From Opisthorchis felineus (lineage: Eukaryota > Platyhelminthes > Trematoda > Opisthorchiida > Opisthorchiidae), in assembly GCA_004794785.1 (NCBI GenBank), contig SJOL01009574.1, positions 762,304 to 826,303 of the forward strand: a DNA stretch of 64,000 nucleotides, written 5' to 3'. The notes below the pieces were generated by a model that made no database searches, was not told where the DNA came from, and saw nothing but the letters and a program-made list of their open reading frames with translations. Position 1 is the stretch's first letter, and every line of letters starts with the position of its first letter. A program made the position numbers and the translations under genes. Below are positions 36,236 through 50,535 of this stretch, piece by piece.

Positions 36236-36545
36236 CTTATTCCCAGCTGGTGGGTGGCATACTGTCAGGCGTGCTCATAATGGCACAGTCAGAATAACGG
36301 CATGACAGGTGGGGGTTGTGGGTACCCAGGAGTGCGCAGAAGCAAAATAGTCACACAGAGTGGGCATTCGGGTGCAGAAGGTCATGCCTAAACTGGAGCC
36401 ATCTAAACGCTGTGGACACCGAGGGCAGAGAAACACAGTTACTGGGGTTCCTCTTATCTTTTAGGGAACATATCAAACTGAAGCAAGATCAGACCACAAC
36501 AATTTTAAGATGGCGGGCAGTAGCAGCACGGAGGGAGACAGAACC
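36236..36545 (-). mobile_element. retroposon family T, copy T2 (3' end)
   Basis: TTATTCCCAGCTGGTGGGTG followed by GCATACTGTCAGGCGTG, then the shared body listed for T1. The AATAAA-like signal lies on the minus strand. The body going up to about 37260 is purine-rich on the plus strand and has no recognisable protein. Confidence 0.6.
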
Positions 36546-37260
36546 AAGGGATCCTGCCGGGCATGTGATAAGAAAACTGCAAATTGCGGAAAATAATGAA
36601 CCAGAAAATAAATCTGTGGAAGCAACAGTATTTCAGTAACCCGGCAAGCCACTATGAGATAACACTTAAAAACATTTCTGAGGCTTCGAGGCCTTGAACA
36701 GTCGAGTTCCTGGCCAGGGTCACGAAAAGCATAGGTGGGCACGGTGAAGTTAAGAAATTCGCATCAGCGATAAAGGTAACTTGAATCTCAGGATCAGTCT
36801 ACAGTAAGAGAGTGTAGGCTCACAGGTGTCGCTTTTGGGGCACTGTCGTGTGTAAAAGTTTCTTGGGAGAGTGAGCTAATGTTAACGCACAGGACGGAAA
36901 GCGAATTGTAAAGAAACTCGTGGACTTCGTGGGGAAAAGAAATTAAAGTACACCGGGGTAACCAAATTTGGGTGAAGGGTTTAGTAGTTTAGAACGAACT
37001 CGTCCGAGATGCAGCTAGGTCCAGGTATGCAGTTTTACGCATTTTCAGCTGGGGTTCCGAGAAAGCAAGAGGCCACATTCCAGAGTATGGAGAGAATGGT
37101 TGCGGGTGTGTCATCAGACTGAGTACGGCAATGTCATGCCGTCATTTTACTGACGTGCTTTGTCCGGTAACGGACGTCATCATCGAGGTGATGGGACGGT
37201 GGGGTGCAATTCTGGGGGCAGCGGGATTTTTGGTTAGCCAAGGGGGCCCACACAAGTAGA

Positions 37261-38679
37261 AGGAAGCCGACGCAGGAATATGGGGATATATATTCTTATT
37301 AATACAGCACAATGCATCGGGTTGTTTTTGCTTATTATAATGAACGCACGGCGACCTTCCCGAAAACCGTGCTGTGCCGAAGTTCTTTGGACAAATTACT
37401 CGAATTTGTTACGCCTGGGGATTGTAACGCAAATAAACTTTATACAACTAACCACGTGGGTAAATTTTACATTCGGCATCCTGCATAAGTCGTCCCCAAC
37501 AAAAAACACGGAACCTTAAAATATGCTAATATTTGATTTCGTGCTCTACCTCTTAAATAGGTCAGTGGTCAGAGACCTTGAAGATTTGCTCACCTAAACA
37601 AAATGCCATTAGCAACATATCACTGAGAAGTGCAACCGAATTACAAAAACTGCACCTGAAAATATCAACCTAAAACCTCATAGTTTCGGCGAAGCTAATT
37701 TCTGTTTGCTTCTAGTAATTGGTAGTATGACCTAGTCGTGAAAACTTCATTTTTGCAGTCCCATCAATTATTCAGTCACCAGCCAAATCATAATAGGCTA
37801 CTTGCCACTACAGATAGCGGTGAAACGCAACGGATGTGAACGAAATTGGTGTTCACTGAATTCAAAACGTGGAATTCAACGTCACCCTTGCCAAGCTTGG
37901 TGGCATTTTAAGCGCATCGATTTCCAGGATGTCCAGATAACCCAATAATCCAACCCTCCTGACCCACTTTGTCTGAAAAGGCCCCATAACCACTGGTTGG
38001 CTTTCCAAGACGAAGAGAGCATTAACGATTTAACCTCACGGGGTAGCTGTAATGAAGACAAGCGCGGGAGATTCCTCTGAAAACGCGAGACTGCAGGCTT
38101 TCAGCTCTTCTCTGTCAAAAGCAGCCAGCGCGATTGTGGATCATCTCGTGACCCCGAGGGTCAGAGCAAAAAATCCGGTGGCAATGTGCCTGGAAATCCA
38201 CGTTGGCTACGCCTATTGCAGACGCGCTCGGAGTCCGTAAAAACACGAAATGAAAGCGAGCGCTGTCGACCAGGCCACACAAAAGCCCCTTCTCGGAACG
38301 TTTCCTGCTGAATTCAAGTTGAAGGCCCTAAAGAAAACAACCCTGTCAATACCACTAGGAGTAACACTTCTGGATGGCCCTACTCAACGCACAAACGACC
38401 CAACCGATTCTCATAGGTGCATCTTGATGGCTGAACAACCCCAGTAGCCCAAGAAACCCAACACATGCACGTTCACCGCAAATCTCCCAACAACCGCGAA
38501 TCCGAAGGAAGAAATATGGCATTTCACGAGTTGCAAGCAGCAACCATAGAATTTGCGAACACTGTGGGAGACTGCGCCCCCATAAAAAACGGAATCCGTG
38601 CAAAATGGATACTCAAAGGCTAAATCCCCACAAACGTTCAGAGGGTCTTGGAAGAACCAAGGCGGGAGGCAGAGAAATA
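37261..38679. other. no recognisable gene
   Basis: Two plus-strand frames at 38052-38240 and 38250-38447 might be part of the first protein of LINE F, but there is no motif to prove it. Confidence 0.3.
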
Positions 38680-39480
38680 CGCAGCACAGACCCATTCAAA
38701 GCCTTCGTAACCAGCCCCGCGTAGAACAATTAAAACCGTTAACCTCCGTGCAGCACAAAGCGTCTCTGTTCCCAACCTTCGGATGCAGCACATATGACGT
38801 TGAAGTGCAACTCCGAAAACTGACTCGGTTTTTTCAACAAAATTCCCCATAGTCAACGGTCGGCTTTCTTTAAGCAACTGTTCACAATCACACTTACAGA
38901 AACTTGGCTTACGCTGGAGGCCTGCGGTACTGAAATCGCCATAGACGGTTACTGCATTCTGCCGGCTACATCAAAACGCAGGAGGGAAGGTTGGGTTACC
39001 ATACATAAATGCAGTTCTGCCCACCCGGTTTGTGCCGACACCACCCCTGCACCTTCCTGTGTTGCACTGCGGGTCCAAATCCGCTGCGTGGGACCGATTC
39101 CATTATTGTTGGTGTAGTTTGCCGTTGGTCCTCACGTCAGCAGGAAGACGGCCTCATACAAACCCCTGATCAGCTCTCCCCTAGCTACCACCTAACGCAT
39201 CTTTTGTTGGTAGGTTATTTTAAAGCTGCCCAACCTCTTGGATGGATTTACAACGCATCGGGTCTGGTGGACATTTGGCATATGCACTGCCGAAAGTCGT
39301 TCATACCAGATATCGCGCAGACAAACTGCGATACTGTATCTTGTCATTACCGACGAAAGACACTCCGTTGATCAAGTGTTAATTTAGGCTCCAATCGGAT
39401 ATTGTAACCAGCTTCCGCTGATTTTTACTTCATCTACTGCTCCTACTTGGGTCCAGGCACCGAAAAGCCTAAAGTAATTT
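38680..39480 (+). pseudogene. CR1/Jockey-type LINE F: endonuclease remnant
   Basis: Plus-strand frames show TETWLTLEACGTEIAIDGYC (start of an AP endonuclease with its catalytic Glu), HPVCADTTPAPSCVALRVQI and RCVGPIPLLLV; after a shift HLLLVGYFKAAQPLGW (DFN motif lost), and in a third frame LVITDERHSVDQVLI. The order fits the endonuclease of the LINE D family. The reverse transcriptase part is missing. Confidence 0.75.
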
Positions 39481-40847
39481 TTTGTCACACGCGATAAAGT
39501 ATCCGTTTTTTCGGACAGGATAATATGCTATGCGATGGGGTGGTGACTTTGCCTTCATACACAACGACTTGGCTGGAGATCTGCACTCAGGTTATTGTAG
39601 AGTGAAAAAGATGTGGTCACCAGTGGGACTCACCAGTTGACGGCCCACGAATGGTTCTGGCATACACCGAAAGATAAAGAGCTGCTCCCAGTTCCAACAC
39701 GAATCCCAGAAAATGTCATCAAATTGGCATCCGTGACAAGCCTTGACGCAAGCTCGGCTAAGTTTTCACACAGACTATTCAGGCCCGCCCCGCAACCACG
39801 CATTGGTGCCCATTGACTCTTGCCTCAAGGGCCAGTAGTTCTCTTCACGGAGCCTCTAACGGCCGAATTCTCCACGATTACCTTGAGGACAGACTTTGGC
39901 TGCATTGAAATGCTGGCAATTCCCATGCCTGACGGCCAGTCATGTTCCACCGGCGAAACTCCTGATGACTGACTCGGTGGTGCTAGACACAGACATCACT
40001 ACGTTGTCCCACTAATATTCCTGCTGCAAAGAACATGCTGAGAATTTTGTGAAACCACCAAATTATTAACTTCGCTGGCAGTCCCACCCCTTTTCAGGCC
40101 CCAGCATTCAAAGACTTGCAGAGGCACTGATAATTCTCTCTTGTGGTACAGGAAGTGTTCTCTCTTTGCAACGGGTGAAGGCTTTGTAAAATTGCCACCG
40201 AGACGTTAGCCCCCCAAATGTTATGTCTGAATTTGCGGAAGTACCCTACTGTTAAAGTAACAAACTAGGATCATCGAATGGTACCGTGAGAAAAAGTGTA
40301 GAAGCGCATTTGCAGTGCATAGTGCATTTAGATGCTCTGTCGTTTCATGCGGGCCATAATCAGCAAATAGATTTTGAGGACAAAAGCTAGTCTGTTATAA
40401 ATCTTGCCATAACTTACCTTTCTAGTGATTCTTCCCTTGATACTGCGGACGAGCCGCAAAGTACGATCACAATGCTGAAAGTCGAACGATTGAATACAAA
40501 ACACCAAATGGACTTCAGATTCCTCGGGATCAACCCAGCCATTCGGGAGGGTGGTGACTGTTGACGACTGAACCTAAGATGTTGCATTTTGTGTTTCCCG
40601 TTAAATCTGGTATACTATTTCGGCTAAATTAATTATTAAGTTTGGTATTTATTCAAGGATCTGATGTTCGGGTTTTAAATGGAGGTAGTTGCAGGTTTAT
40701 AAAATTCCCGCCCAGCAATTCAGTTGGTTAATTCAACGCATTTAAACATTAAGTCAACGTTGTAAGAATCCAATTTCCCAGGGCATGTGCGAGTAGTGTG
40801 GGGTTTTTCCATGTGCGCCCGATTATGATACTGATAATATGTTTATT
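39481..40847. other. no recognisable gene
   Basis: No continuation of LINE F and no other element recognised. Confidence 0.35.
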
Positions 40848-40930
40848 TCCAAACTAGTAAGGAGCATACTAGTTGAGGCCTTATCGGGCCATTGCAGTCC
40901 GAAGGTGCGAGCAAAGCACAACGGGTGAGG
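40848..40930 (-). mobile_element. retroposon family T, copy T3 (3' end)
   Basis: GTTTATTTCCAAACTAGTAA and GGAGCATACT align with the T1/T2 ends, and GAGCAAAGCAC follows as in T1 (AATAAAGCACG). Diverged copy. Confidence 0.4.
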
Positions 40931-43900
40931 GAAAAACCAAGGAGGCACGTTTATCACGCGATTAGTAATCGTAAATTTTGGAAAAACTAGAACAACGGGG
41001 TGAGGTACGACTAGTTCAGTGATGAGGCCGGCTGACTCGAACTAAAAGTGAAAAACGTTGCTGACCATGAGTGACCTTGGACGATGGCCCTGAGGGGCGT
41101 TTGGAGCAGCTGCTGTCGAGGGTAAGGCCCCTCGTATATTTTCGACGTTCTTTTCATGGGTGATATTTGGTGTCAGAAGGTAGTATGAAGAGCCGAGAAG
41201 TAAGGCGAAGTTTTTACAGAGATAACTTGGGAGAAACACCCAAATGACCCAAAAAAGGAAAAAAGGTGGAAAAAGCAGGAAAAAGATTTAAGGCGGAAAG
41301 AACAAAGCGAGGAAACGAAAATGACGTAAAAAGCTAACGAAATACGTTCATTTGTGTACCAATTTGGTTTGGGCGAGACACCCACCTAAATGAGCTGAAT
41401 CTCCTGTTTGTGATGTAGTTTATGAGTAGTGAATTACGTATCGCGATGTCTCGAACATCGTGCCAACTGAAACATAAGGCGGTCTAGCGCAACGCATTCG
41501 GTTGCTTAGAAACGGACCGTCTATTTGTCTATACGACGTAAAAAGCTACACATTCATACCAACTGCCGATTGTTTGCTTCGAAACTGTCTGTCTCAGTCA
41601 CAAATTGACTAAGCTTTCCAGAAAAGACTCCAAACAAAGCCGAGGGAACTGCGTAGAGTCCTCGCGTTTTTATTTTGGTTTTGAGATGAGCGCCGTGCAG
41701 ATCCAACTGGTAACTTAGGTAGGTATCCAGTTGCAAAAAATTGACAGCGATCTTATTTTGGCTTCATCACTTCCGCTATCTTCCATATGATGATTCCGCA
41801 TACAACGGACCGCAGCTTGGCTTGCGGTTTTGGAGTTGAGTGGGTAGATCATCAGCGGCACTTGCAGAGAGTGTTTTCTTTGGCCTATATCCGTCCGTCA
41901 GGATGCTGCCACTTAAATGGAACGAAGACTACTCTTTTCACTGGTTGTGCAGAAATCTCTCAAGCGTTTATTCATGATGAAAAGGTCCCGCAAAACTTGG
42001 GTACTGGCAAAAAAGAGAAATACATGTCACTTCCGGTGACATAAAGGCTGATTTACACCAACTAAAAGAACTGAAAAGGAAGCCTTCAAGGATGGATATG
42101 AAACAGGTGATAAGGATAACGGGGACAGTCCAATGCTGACTGGGATCTGCATACGAGGTTGACGCACAAAAATGGCACACTGGAGCAGTCAAGGAGCCAG
42201 GCCTATCTGAAAAATATGGTATCATGGCATAATATAGCCGGGCTTCAGCTCAGCTCTTTATGTAAGAAATTATCGCACATCCCACCACTGCGCGTCGAAT
42301 TCTGCCCCAAAATCCCGGATCGAGCAAAATTAACCAGGATGAAAGTGCACACTGTGTTTTCTAAAAATAGCGGTTGGCTCAACTACCCGTCACAACCTAA
42401 AACATTTGAAGCTTTTAAGACATATCAAAGGAATGTTTACTGCCGAAGTAACTTCATGTCGGCCCGGAGTTGAAAATACATACTTCCATCTCCACGAAGG
42501 TAAACTGCTTAACCAGGGTCAAAAGCTAGAGTGCTCTTTGCGCCCTGAAACGTCAGCATGGATAGCTCCCCAAGCCTTATAAAGCCAACACTTATTCAGC
42601 TGCCAGTTTAGTCGACCAAAAGAGCACTGTTAACGTGAGGAGGCCTGAGTGCAGTTTGGGCGAGTCCTTTATTCATGCTTAACACGTTCCCTCTAAATGT
42701 ATTCGTGCTGATGTTAGTGTGAGGAGACTTAGTGTTTTTCAACAGTCACTTTGTCCTGTTAGTAAAGCTAACCTACGCTGAAAATCCGAGACGCATTGTA
42801 CAGCTGTTTTCTTCTCATTTGGAACCATCAGCATTTGAACCTCGCGAACTTTCAAAAGTTGCGAACACGTGATTTACCGTCTAGTAGTCTGAACAGTAAG
42901 CCTCTCGGCCGATGTGACTAAATCGGACTCAAACAGAAAATGGAAGCTCCCATTCCTTAATCGCGGACACCACATCACGTGGTCGTGTGTTGGCTGGCTC
43001 CCTGGGTGATAACTTCTCAGATGGAAGTTTCACCCCTCTTTTGAAGTTATCCTTCTGAGCCGCTGACTGAAGGTATTTAGGTTACTCAGAGAAAAAACGT
43101 TTCGCTCTTAATTGCTGGGCGACCTGTTGCCATTTCAAAGAACTGAATGTATTTGTTGCATGCGCCTACAGAAAAACCGTCCGAAAGTCTCTAATTTCAA
43201 CTTATAAGTTAGTCGACGCCGCTCTTTTAGTTATTACTTGGACGTTTGGGGAACCAGCATCGGCGTCTTTACCTCTAAGGGCTGATAAGGGCTCATTCCC
43301 GGTAAGCAGCACTCCATTGACAATCTGACGAATACTTCGTAATTCCGGACGTTCAGGGTCCACTGACCATTACGGCTGCAACGAAGTTGCCGCAGGATTA
43401 TTGAACACTCTTGGCACTGAACCTTTAGTGTATCACATTCAGTCATCTGTTACCATATCTTCCGCACAACTCTCATAAACTTGCCCCTCTTCGCTGTTGC
43501 TTTTTCTTTCCTCAACAGCTGCTGGCTGGTTTACTACTGATTTTAAGAGCTCATTTGGATGCAATTTTGGTCGCACCTTGCGGTTTCACTTTTATGTTTC
43601 TCCTTTGCGCCAATTATCTGGCGAATACAACGCTAGGCAGTCCAAATACCTATAATAAGTTCTAAAAGTTAACAGTCTGGTGTTTGGTGCAACTGAAAGT
43701 GTTAGTATGGTGGTAAGTATAATTTGCCCAGATAGCTTTGATATTCCAGATAGGATTAACCAATCGACAATTCCCTCAGCAGCTTTAGCGATATTTATGG
43801 CCACACCCAAGGTGTGTTGCGCAGGGTAGTAACAAACTCCTTCGAAGAAAGAGGCATCAGCCGCTATTCTGCATAATTCAGAGGCTAATGATCCTTGTTC

Positions 43901-46900
43901 TCGTCGGTCCAACCCTGTGACTCTTGAAGTCAAACACGCATACTTTCCGGGTTGTCCACTGTCGTGTCAAGAGGGCTTCTTTTTCATGAACTTTTATCAC
44001 GAAAGTTTTCCCCTGAATCTTTTACTAAAAACTAACCATTGTATTTTAATTCACAGCAACAAGAAAACACCTTACATTGATATCGCGTCAATTTGATTGC
44101 GGACCACAATTGTGGCAGCATGTGTAACACCATTCGAAATATGTGGGGAGCATATCCCACATAAATTTTCGCTGGCTACAATTAAGGAGGTTAGCTCAAA
44201 AGCCCGTAGGATCAGACAAGGAGATGGAGCAGATTAGGGGGTTGGAACGACTCTTGTCCCCCAACGCGCTTCAGCGCTCCTCAAGTCCTCAAACGACATA
44301 TTTAGTCTAACTCAGATTAAAGTTTGCATGCGGCCTAAATTAATGTCGTTTGCCAGGCCGAAACTTCCAAACAAGCAAGCGGTGTGTTCCATGGAGACTT
44401 TATTGAGGCCTACCCTTAGACTTGCTTAAATGAATAAAAGCAGGCCACCAGTATGCCCGGGAAGACGATGAGAATGGATGGTTGCTTGTGGCCAAAATGG
44501 CTCCGCCACACGGGAAACTCGCTGTACACTCATTTTGCTAATTGGCCTCAGCAAGATGTCTTAAAAATGTGCTGGACTAGGCAATAAAATTTGCGGTGGG
44601 AACCCATAAGATTGATGTGTATGCAGTGACAAGATGAATGGACTCCAACACTTGTTAGATACCTGAAGGTTTCTCAAAGGGGAGGGTGTGTTTACAAGTT
44701 CCTGTAGAATCCACGACAAGCTAGACGAGCTGGCCTGTTGTATTGCGCAGACAGACACTGTATTGTCAAGAGCTTAATGAGCATTAAGGGCATGTCTTTA
44801 GTTCCGATTTAGAGCAAGAACTGTCTCAGAGCGGAAACTGTGGCGATATAGTAGGTGGTGAAATTTTGACGGCTGCCTTTCTCAGGGACTCCTACTAGCA
44901 AGGCTTGGCACTAGGCACCACAAAATATCCAAGATCTGAAGGGGCTTCGAAGCCTCATGGTCCATTCACCGTTTCTGGTATGGTCCCATCGCTGCAACTA
45001 GGATGTCCTGGTTTCCTGCAGAATGCGTGTAGTTCTAGTGATAAATTGTCGATCATGAGTGATCGTGTCTCACGTCTGTAAGAATTCTGAAAAAAAGTTT
45101 GAGACATGCCCTCCAACACATAGAAACACGCAAAACAGCTAAAAACTAATGTTCTATCGACTTGCGAGGGAATCAGCCAGACGAAAAATTTTGAAAATCC
45201 CACTTGCCTCAGATTTGTCAGCAACTATGTTCGTAAACGACTTGGAGCATTTCACTTTTGGGACACCGTTGTCAATAACGGCCATATGATCCTCACATTT
45301 CGTACGCACCTGGAACCGGGCTGGTTTAGCTTATGTGGTGCGACTACACAGGACAGTGTTCTGTAAGATCTTTATGCAGAGGAGAAGCCAGTGGACCGTG
45401 ATGTGTTCAGCGGAAGTACACTTGAAGCCCAGATGATATTTTGTAATAAACCATATGTTTCTGCACCTTCTGGCCAAATGTTTACCAGAAACTTACTCCC
45501 TGATGGCGCTGTGCTGCGTTAATTGGAAGAGTCACGAGATTGACCTACCTTACGACTGGTGGTCTTCAAAAAAGTACAGAGAAAACGATAGAAAAGAAGC
45601 AAAAACGTGTACACTAACTATATGGATCCTAGAGAAGCATCCTAAAAAGCTAGTACAGATAAGCACACTTCAAGGTCACTCCTGTTACCTATAGTAGAGC
45701 ACTGGAGCAAAAGGATGCATGCCGGTTGTGTTGGAGTGTTCTACCGTAGCATCTGTAGCCCCACATTCGCTGAGGTGTTTGATAACTGGCTTTTGACCGG
45801 CCGCCGCGTCTATCACAGAGTTTGGCACGGAAGGGGTGCATAGCTTACAATCATGAATAAACCCAAACATGCCTCTAGGGTCGGTGGTACACATCCATCT
45901 GTTCTTGGAAGAAAAGAGCTCCAAAGTTAGAACTGCATCTGGTTCAACTGACAAGTCTGTTGTTGAGAACGTGGAGTGAAGAATCAGTGATAAACTCCCG
46001 GAAGGTGTGCTTGGTCCAAATACCCTGACCAAAGAACAGTGTGGGTCCCGCAAAAGCCGTTTGTGTCTCATAGATTTGCCATGTTTTTTCAATGAACTAC
46101 CGGAATGCACAAAACAGTGATCATGTTGAGTTGTATAATCCATACCTCAGAAGAACCACTGTTTCTCTAAGTTAAAGCGTTATTCTGGTGTCACCAAAAG
46201 ACGATAAGGTCGACTGCTGTGTTCAACAGTAGGTAGGTGGGTTTTGAAGGGGCCGAGCTTTCCCGTTCTTTTGTTGGAGGTGGCCTTACGATGTGTGTGG
46301 GCAAAAATGTGTGTTTCAAGGGTCGGCGGCAAAGCTTTTGCTGCTCCCCCCGTACGTAAATGATATGCCAACAGGAATGTATTATATGTTGAATTTTTTG
46401 CCGAGAAGGGCCGTGTGCGGAGCCTTCTTGTGAGCGTTCGGCAGTCAGACATGGGTCGCATTGCACATTGTGAACCAAAAGTCACATGTCCACATACGAT
46501 CCGAGGAAGACGTGCTACATATCCTCGGTTGATTAAAGTAGGCTCAGTTTCTGTTGCTTTTAGTGATTTAAGGGGCAACAGACAGTACAGATAAGACGCA
46601 GAAATTCACGAGCATTATCCTACTAGCCATCTGAGGCTGTTTGATGTGAAAAAAGAAAGTTTGCTGCCATTATTAAGGCCAATATGTCATCACACTCTGA
46701 GTACCGGGTACTTGTTGTGTCTTCTTCCTAAATCTCGGAACCCGCTTTCAAGAATACCTGATTCTGACTTTTTCCAGCAGGCGCTTGCGCTCGTGTCGTC
46801 CGACGTTACCCAGGCAGAAATCCGGCACTGTGTGAGAAGCATATGCTGGTCGATGCAATGCAGCCATTCGAGGGCAGTAACTATCAAATGTTCACTGATT

Positions 46901-49079
46901 TAAGTTGTGGAAGAAGATTGGAGCTGCTCAAGATTTCTCACATTGTTGGGATTAGTGAGACTCGACCAGGGTTTACCATCCCTGCACACTTAGGGCAAGA
47001 ATAATCCAGTTACCTTGGCAGATGTTATACGTGTCTTTTAGAAATTTTGGAATCTCACGCCGATCCTCCAAATTCCAGACTAGCGTCGGTGGTTCCAATA
47101 GCAAATGTGTCAAACGAGGTGAACTCTAGCCCATGCGCTAACTTCTCCACACAGTACAGTCTCAGAATTTGAGTCACACAACAGTGCAAAGTGAGAATGA
47201 ATGTTTTGCAAGGGCTAGAGTGAGCAGCACTGAGATGATTTTCAGCATTAGCGGAACTGGTCCGTATCTGTTCAAACAGGAAATGATGGAGTTGCCTTCA
47301 AGGTCCCCCGATGACCGAAGCTCATATACCATCAACTTTACTATTTTTTTGTGAGTGGTATTGACATTCTTCCTTGGTGAGATTCATTGGCCCGTCGTTT
47401 CCTGAGCTTATGGAGCTACTCCTTTAAATATCAATCCTCCACCGCCGTTGTTCACTCTCACGGAGGTCAACCATTAATATTAAGATCACTTTGGCAACGT
47501 TTCCAGATGATTTAGGTAATGCGGATTGATTTCACCTAACCCCCAGCTCGTTTATTCAGGAGAAAACATCCTGCGCAATCTTAAAAGTTTCGCGGACAAT
47601 TCTGCTTAGTTTTCTTCTCTGGATCATCTTTTTAATGACATCCAATGCATACTGTTGCTACAGTACTTGAACTATTATTTCGTTCCGCCACAAAACAGAG
47701 CGACAAAGACACCTTCTTCCCTCGTGATAGTTTATCATTCCAACTAAGCAAAAACCCCTTCCAAGGTATCAAATGAGGCCCCTATGTAAAACGATTAGAT
47801 TTGCAATTCCTATACGACGGCGTCTACGTTCGTTTTGGGTGGGTGCAGCCATATGCAATCAAAGTGGCTACGAAATGACCCCATATTCCTCTGTACATTT
47901 TAGGCTTGTCCTGATTACTTGAGAGTATCCAAGGAGAAGCCTGTCTTCGGTGACGCCTCTTCGGCCAGAGTGTGAATTTCTAGATTGGCTTGTGTATCAC
48001 GTCCGCGGCGGCAAACTGCACTTAGTTAGTATCCGCGATGTGTGGAATATCAAAGTCTATTTGGGTGGCTGTCTTTTGGTGCTTCAATATCTGCATTGTC
48101 CGTTGCGTCTAACAACCTCAAACTCAGAAAGTCTACGGGTTGTCCCGGATGTGCTTTTTGGACTTCCCAGCGTACTTGACGTGGTGACAACTGTGCTGCT
48201 CCCAATATTCTAGGCTATGTTGGTGTGCGGAAGGAAAATACAGTTCAAATGCCCGTCTAGCAGGCCGATCTTCGATTCCGCAGGGTGTCTGGCGTGAAGG
48301 CTTGTTTTCTGCAGACATTTCCCAGTGAAGTTATGCACACTTAGTGAACCGTGGTCCAACTATAAAGGACATGGCCGGCGTTTTCTGCATTTTAAAACTT
48401 AGCCCTTACAGTCAATCTGCGTCGTTTTAACTTCAGCTCACAACCACTCGTGGATAGGTTTTAACGCATGCTGTAGTTTGGACAATGTTAAGAAATATGG
48501 ATACCTTCACTGTTGTTGTTGATGTGTTCATCGACAAGTTGAATTTGGCTTCGAACTACGCTCGCATCTGGAACGATCTTCCCGAACAGCTTCAAAATAG
48601 CACATGCCATCAAACTTTTTGCAGTCCGTGGGTAACGTTCTTACTTGTGAAGCTGCTGCCACCTTCCCTGAGACATACACCCTCCTTATCCTCTCTACTC
48701 GTTAGCCTCAAAGCATCTTCCTCATCTCTCCTTCTCTCCACTGCACTGCTGTTGTAGAATGACTAATAACATTAGGTTCACCACTGAGTGTCCCGCCTTC
48801 CTAGACCCGCTCCTGGGCGCGACGTCACGCCACTTGCTCCCCCTTCTAATTTCCATGTAACTGATTAGATATGCCTTTTCACCCCGACTTCATGCCGTCA
48901 ACATCACAAAGCAAATCCCCCATTCCCCTCACTCGAAATCTCGACAGCAACCTCTCGCCCAATCGAGTCTGTAATCACAACCGCAACAAAATTCATCACT
49001 TGACCCCAACCGACTCATTCTAAACGTTGAACCTATCGTTCGGATTTAACCAACGAATCTCCCTGCCGCAATTTGCCTC
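40931..49079. other. long stretch without recognisable genes
   Basis: Several open frames of 100-150 codons (43933-43592, 46143-45685, 46578-46180, all minus) have no domain I recognise, and no partner frame or splice structure supports them. From about 46 kb the plus strand becomes pyrimidine-rich. Confidence 0.3.
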
Positions 49080-49560
49080 TTCCACGAGTTCAATTTCATT
49101 CACGGTGTTCGTTTGGCCCTATGCGCTAGCACTCTCTCCCCATCAAAACTATACTTTACACCTGACTTCCCTACAACAGTGATACCAGTGAGTCTACTTA
49201 GTTTCAATTTAAAACATATTTTTGGAGACAAAACTTGCCATGTGTCTACAAATCAGATCCCTCAACCTTCATCTCCATTTTTGATTTTTTTGACCCTAGC
49301 CATTTACTCGACCGCCCAAGGCCACTCATGGCCAGCAACGGTTTGCAGTTTTAGTTCAGGTCAGGCGGTTCATCTTTGAACTAGTCGTACCTCACGCTCA
49401 TTGCCCTCGTTTTTCTCCGTTCCTACATCTCTTGTGACTTTTCACGTAATAAACACGCCCGTTGTGTTGTTGTCTGCCGAGATCTGGTTGTAACGACTCG
49501 ATCATGCCTCCATCAGCATGCTCCCCACATATCGGGAAATGAAACCTATTATTATTATAT
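49080..49560 (+). mobile_element. retroposon family T, copy T4
   Basis: Its body aligns with 50110-50535: CGGTGTTCGTTTGG / CGGTGCTTGTTTGG, CCAGCAACGGT / TCAGCAACGGT, CGTACCTCACGC / CGCACCTCCTGC. It ends in GCATGCTCCCCACATATCGG, GAAATGAAAC and a TTA-repeat tail (49551-49560). Plus orientation, no protein seen. Confidence 0.5.
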
Positions 49561-49599
49561 CGTATTATGCCCACCGGTTATGACGCTGCCCCTTTTCTA

Positions 49600-49705
49600 C
49601 GCAGTCCCCTGTACTCGCAACCCTTCAGTCATACTTTTATTTTGACCGTAATATTATGATCATGCCTGACGGTATGCCACCCACCAGTTGGGAATAAACA
49701 TTATT
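49600..49705 (+). mobile_element. retroposon family T, copy T5 (3' end)
   Basis: CATGCCTGACGGTATGCCAC, CCACCAGTTGGGAATAAACA, then TTATTA. It is the exact reverse complement of the start of T1/T2 and shows the polyadenylation signal AATAAA directly before the tail. Confidence 0.65.
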
Positions 49706-50079
49706 AACTCGCGAAAGCACTTTAGAGCGCGGCAAACGGTAACCCGTCAAGGTGAGCTAGGCTAATGCAGCTTTGGTGCTGTATCACTGAGACACCTTGC
49801 CCGATTGTTTTCTTTTATGTTCCACAGCCCTGCGACTCAACGTAACCGGTGCTGCCTTAATGATCTGGTTTAAACCACGGTTGCCTGATGTATGCTTGCC
49901 CGATCCGATTGTGCCTATTACTAGCCCCGTAACTTCCCGACTGGAAAAACATGTGGCCCCGCTTACAGCTACGGACAAACTGCCTCCCCGGCCCCCAAAA
50001 CCTCTGGGATGAGTTTGTTCAAATCCACTGAACTGTCTTCCTGGACTCAACCATCTCAATGCCTCGCCGTCCTTTTGGT

Positions 50080-50535
50080 TTGCAACGTTTACTATTTCAA
50101 ACGTTTTACTTACGGTGCTTGTTTGGTCCTGTTCGTCCGCACTACATCTCCCTCAAAAAACCTACTCCTGAATACCCTTCAGCGTTAATAGTGAATCTAT
50201 CCACTTTCAGTGCACACCATACATCTACGATGAAACCTGCCATTTATTTGTCTTGCGCATTTTTCCACCGAATCATCTATGCTTGCACTAATCCTGACCC
50301 CGGTCATTAACTGAACTGTCCAAAGTCAGCAACGGTGTTCAGATCGGAATCCAGCCGGCTTCATCATTGAATTACTCGCACCTCCTGCATCATTGTTCAA
50401 GGTTGCTGTTTCCCGCACTCTACAGTCACTTGTCGTGTGGTGAAGTGCCCCTTTTAGTTGTTTTTTACCCGCCACTTTCATTTTGCCACGTGCTCATGTC
50501 CCATTTGGTATGCTGTCTACGAGCTGGGAAATAAA
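50080..50535 (+). mobile_element. retroposon family T, copy T6
   Basis: Aligned with T4 over some 400 bp; ends GGTATGCTGTCTACGAGCTG and GGAAATAAACC. Plus orientation. Confidence 0.5.

Noticed and set aside
43592..43933. 113-codon minus-strand frame with a hydrophobic second half
   Set aside because: Looked like a possible membrane protein exon, but splice sites are unclear and no family is recognised.
45685..46143. 152-codon minus-strand frame
   Set aside because: No motif; the neighbouring frame (46578-46180) does not join it into a known transposase.
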